This document shows positions 4,922 through 7,234 of a DNA stretch of 7,234 nucleotides, in pieces; within the stretch, counting starts at the first letter, position 1, and the number at the start of each line of letters is the position of its first letter. The notes under the pieces are model-generated. The model was given only the letters and a program-made list of their open reading frames with translations, did not search any database and was not told the origin of the DNA. A program made the translations under genes and the position numbers. Source of the stretch: Selenomonadaceae bacterium (GTDB lineage: Bacteria > Bacillota > Negativicutes > Selenomonadales > Selenomonadaceae); NCBI GenBank assembly GCA_017445435.1, contig JAFSUE010000019.1, positions 1 to 7,234 on the forward strand, in the 5' to 3' direction.

Positions 4922-7213
4922 TTAATTTTTTAACAGAATCTGTTCTATTTGCCGCAAGACGACGCGGTAAAACGCTATCAAAGGATTGTTCTGCACATAC
5001 CTCCCCCGTTTCAGATTTTTATCAGAAAAGTTAAGTTCCATAAACCATTCCAGTCCAAATTTCTTTAAGTTATCGGGATTTTTGCGGAAACGATTTTGAA
5101 TAGCGCCATACAAAGGAAGCGCGTTTGAATTTGCCATATTGAAAAAGTCGGGCTTCTGAAAATCTTCCTTCATCTTGTCGAGAATTGCAGGAAATTCTGT
5201 AAAGCCCATTTCCGCAGGATTTTCACCTTCTGCAAGTATTTCTAAAATCGTGCGATAACATTTTTCACAATGGCAACAATTTCCGCCGCCAGCAGATTCC
5301 CAACATACGCGCAGGTTAATTTCAATGCCGCTTGTACGTTTATATTCGCAGATTCGACGAACTTTATCTTGGCGTTCAAATTCGTAGCCGTCGTGTATGG
5401 TTATACATTTGCCAACTTTAACGTGATTGTCAATAGTTGGGTCGGACGCGCAAGTATAGTTGCCCTTGTCTTTTTCAGTGTACGTCGACGCGATATAAAG
5501 TTTTGAAATTTTGCGAAGGTATGTATAAGGCGCAGCGTGACCAATAATTCCTATACCGTGCTGGAAACCGTGCCACCAACCGTCGCCGCATAATGGGATG
5601 ACTTCCTGCGAAAGTGCGCCTTCATTTATAACGTAGCGGAAAGACGAACGTATAAAAAGATTTTGGCAGTTAAACTTTTTAGCCGTATTAAGTGAATGGG
5701 CTTTAACTTTATTCCAGCCGTCAAAGTCATTCAGCTTTACATCAGAGCCCCACAAAGTTATCAGCGTTGGATTTTCTTTTACGTGAGAAATTAAAGTATT
5801 GAACGAATCAACGCCGCCGCTAAAAAATGCCGCCGTATTTTCGCTAACTTCGTAGTCATTAGCCACTAATTTTTCAACAGTCAACTTGCCGCCGAAATTT
5901 ATTTGCGGATACATTTCTGAATAGCCGCATTTAACTTCGTCGAGATTTTCATAAAAGTTTTTATCAAGTTCAGGCACAATAATTTCTGCGTTGAAAACCC
6001 ACGCTATTGGCAGGAAGTTGCAAAGCATTGGGATAACCGCAATATTTTTTGGCGTCGCTGAAATATTTTCGCTGTACTCAACAAAAAATTCTGCCTTCGT
6101 GTTGAAGAATTTTTTCCATGTACCTTGAACGGTGTACCGATAAACAATCGCATTGTCCATAACGTCCACGTCGTCAACGATGAACTTATTATCAAGCGGC
6201 TTGTCTGATACCCCCCCCCTTGTGGCAGTTATCGCATTCAAAGTTTCAGCAAATTTTGAGGCAAAATTTTTATCAATCTGCGCGGGCAAAGTTTGATTGT
6301 AAGATTGCGTGATGAAATTTTCCATATCAGCAAAATTTTTTCCTTCGCCGTAGAAAATGGACGGAATATCTTTGAACCACTTAATGCCAGAAGAAATTTT
6401 CGTGTCGAAAGATTTAAATGCCATGACGGGCGTCCGCGTGACGTAGGAAAAAACTACGCCGTGAAATCTATCTGTAATGACAAGGCGACTTTGACGAATT
6501 TTCATCAGCACATCCAAAACTTTTTGTTCGCGATTTTCCTTGTAAATAATTTCATTTATCACGGTGTCAATCACGCTGAAAGGAATATTTTGACGCGCTA
6601 AAAATTCCTGCAACCTTTGAACGGTCGAATCATCACGAACTTTTTCTTTGTCGTGACGCAGAACAAAGAGGACGCCTTCACGCTCAACTTTTACGTTGTC
6701 CAAAGTACCGAAAAGCGCAGTCACAACGTCAGGCAAAAGGTACGTATTAATTTCTGGAAAAATTTCATTAGCAAGATTAAAACTATTTTCGTCGCGCAAC
6801 ATTAAATGTAAGTCGGGGTGCGCGTTGTAAATTTGTTTGCTAATAACAAGTTGATTTTGCCCATCGGCATCGTAGGTGAAATGAATACTTTGCGGAAAGA
6901 TGATAATTTTGTTGTCGTGAAATTTTTCAATAACGCTACGGCGGAAAATTTCTTCATTGACCCACAAATTTCCGAGATTGCCGCCGCCGTGCATTACAAT
7001 TAAGTCATAAGGTTGAACGTACTTTTGGAAACCTAAACCGTAAAAAATTTCGCTCAATTCGCCCGTCAAATAAGGGTATGGAACGTCGATAATTTGATAA
7101 CTTGGGAAAAATTTTTTCAGCACAATGTATTCTGAAAAGACAATAGCTTGGTCGCCAATATTTCCGTGACGCGGCGTACCGACTAAGAAAATTTTTTTTG
7201 CGTCAGTACTCAT
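4922..7213 (-). CDS. Polysaccharide pyruvyl transferase-like / QueC-like PP-loop ATPase fusion protein
   Basis: The 763-residue product has two domains. Residues 7-325 look like the polysaccharide pyruvyl transferase family, which usually puts ketal pyruvate on cell-surface glycans: GNIGDQAI at 17-24, HGGGNLGNLW at 75-84, RDENS at 140-144 and TDRFHG at 247-252. Residues 340-455 are an unrecognised lead-in. Residues 458-660 form a PP-loop nucleotide-binding domain with SGGVDS at 465-470, and cysteines 637, 646, 649 and 652 in the C-x8-C-x2-C-x2-C spacing of the QueC zinc site. PP-loop enzymes adenylate carboxyl or carbonyl substrates; the substrate here is unknown. There is no signal peptide or membrane segment, so it is probably cytosolic. 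A G9 run lies at codons 332-335, between the domains. The ATG at 7213 has no Shine-Dalgarno site and the frame stays open to the window edge, so the true start may lie outside. Family calls are fairly sure; the combined function is not known. Confidence 0.85.
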   Translation of the reverse strand: MSTDAKKIFLVGTPRHGNIGDQAIVFSEYIVLKKFFPSYQIIDVPYPYLTGELSEIFYGLGFQKYVQPYDLIVMHGGGNLGNLWVNEEIFRRSVIEKFHDNKIIIFPQSIHFTYDADGQNQLVISKQIYNAHPDLHLMLRDENSFNLANEIFPEINTYLLPDVVTALFGTLDNVKVEREGVLFVLRHDKEKVRDDSTVQRLQEFLARQNIPFSVIDTVINEIIYKENREQKVLDVLMKIRQSRLVITDRFHGVVFSYVTRTPVMAFKSFDTKISSGIKWFKDIPSIFYGEGKNFADMENFITQSYNQTLPAQIDKNFASKFAETLNAITATRGGVSDKPLDNKFIVDDVDVMDNAIVYRYTVQGTWKKFFNTKAEFFVEYSENISATPKNIAVIPMLCNFLPIAWVFNAEIIVPELDKNFYENLDEVKCGYSEMYPQINFGGKLTVEKLVANDYEVSENTAAFFSGGVDSFNTLISHVKENPTLITLWGSDVKLNDFDGWNKVKAHSLNTAKKFNCQNLFIRSSFRYVINEGALSQEVIPLCGDGWWHGFQHGIGIIGHAAPYTYLRKISKLYIASTYTEKDKGNYTCASDPTIDNHVKVGKCITIHDGYEFERQDKVRRICEYKRTSGIEINLRVCWESAGGGNCCHCEKCYRTILEILAEGENPAEMGFTEFPAILDKMKEDFQKPDFFNMANSNALPLYGAIQNRFRKNPDNLKKFGLEWFMELNFSDKNLKRGRYVQNNPLIAFYRVVLRQIEQILLKN
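4925..4931 (-). promoter_or_regulatory. Candidate -1 ribosomal slippery heptamer (A AAA AAT)
   Basis: Read on the minus strand, the last codons of the large fusion gene are TTA AAA AAT followed by TAA, which contains an X XXY YYZ heptamer in the correct phase. A -1 slip here bypasses the stop and continues as TTA ATT TTC TTG into the radical SAM frame, adding Leu-Ile-Phe before its first residues. The phase match is seen directly. Whether ribosomes slip here is inference; A-rich runs are common in AT-rich DNA. Confidence 0.35.
6211..6219 (-). repeat. G9 homopolymer inside the fusion gene (possible phase-variation tract)
   Basis: Nine C on the plus strand read as nine G in the coding strand, within AGG GGG GGG GTA (codons 332-335). 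The tract lies between the pyruvyl transferase-like and PP-loop parts. One extra G brings TGA TAA TAA at 6194-6186 into frame, ending the protein at 340 residues. One G fewer leads to a stop at 6006-6004. No other G or C run in the window is as long. Confidence 0.6.
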
Positions 7214-7234
7214 TTCGTCGAAAAGTTTTAATAT

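Noticed and set aside
6004..6195. Minus-strand 63-codon frame after the G9 tract
   Set aside because: It is the shifted frame of the fusion gene, not an independent gene; it matters only as the tail produced if one G were lost.
6293..6601. Plus-strand 102-codon open frame opposite the pyruvyl transferase domain
   Set aside because: It is antisense to a domain with intact family motifs, and its composition mirrors the reverse of that gene.

Overview
The window looks like chromosomal DNA of a low-GC bacterium. Shine-Dalgarno sites are Firmicutes-like, and the mix of genes fits an anaerobic Negativicutes/Selenomonadaceae-type genome. That placement rests on general resemblance only; no rRNA or other phylogenetic marker is present. 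All supported genes lie on the minus strand, so they are read from the right edge to the left.

The right half (7213 to 3259) is a compact three-gene cluster with a surface-glycan or small-molecule-modification flavour. First comes a 763-residue two-domain protein: an N-terminal polysaccharide pyruvyl transferase-like domain joined to a C-terminal PP-loop ATPase domain with a QueC-like four-cysteine zinc site. Five bases later is a radical SAM protein with a cysteine-rich C-terminus. Overlapping or abutting that is a small SGNH/GDSL hydrolase. Near-zero spacing suggests joint translation. Two sequence features stand out: a run of nine G residues exactly at the junction of the two domains of the large protein, and a consensus -1 slippery heptamer directly before its stop codon, in the right phase to enter the radical SAM frame.

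The left half (3225 to 334) is more ordinary: a Uma2-family PD-(D/E)xK-fold protein, homoserine kinase (thrB), a LysR-type regulator and a conserved-looking 104-residue hypothetical protein. Gaps are 13-70 nt. They may form one long transcript with the right half or several; only weak promoter candidates are visible.

The first 333 bases contain no recognisable gene. They hold two copies of an AT-rich, seven-base-periodic repeat, a perfect 10-bp palindrome carrying TATAAT, and an unusually strong ribosome-binding site in front of a possible 32-codon ORF. A third, diverged heptad array lies at the end of thrB. All three arrays sit directly at minus-strand stop codons.
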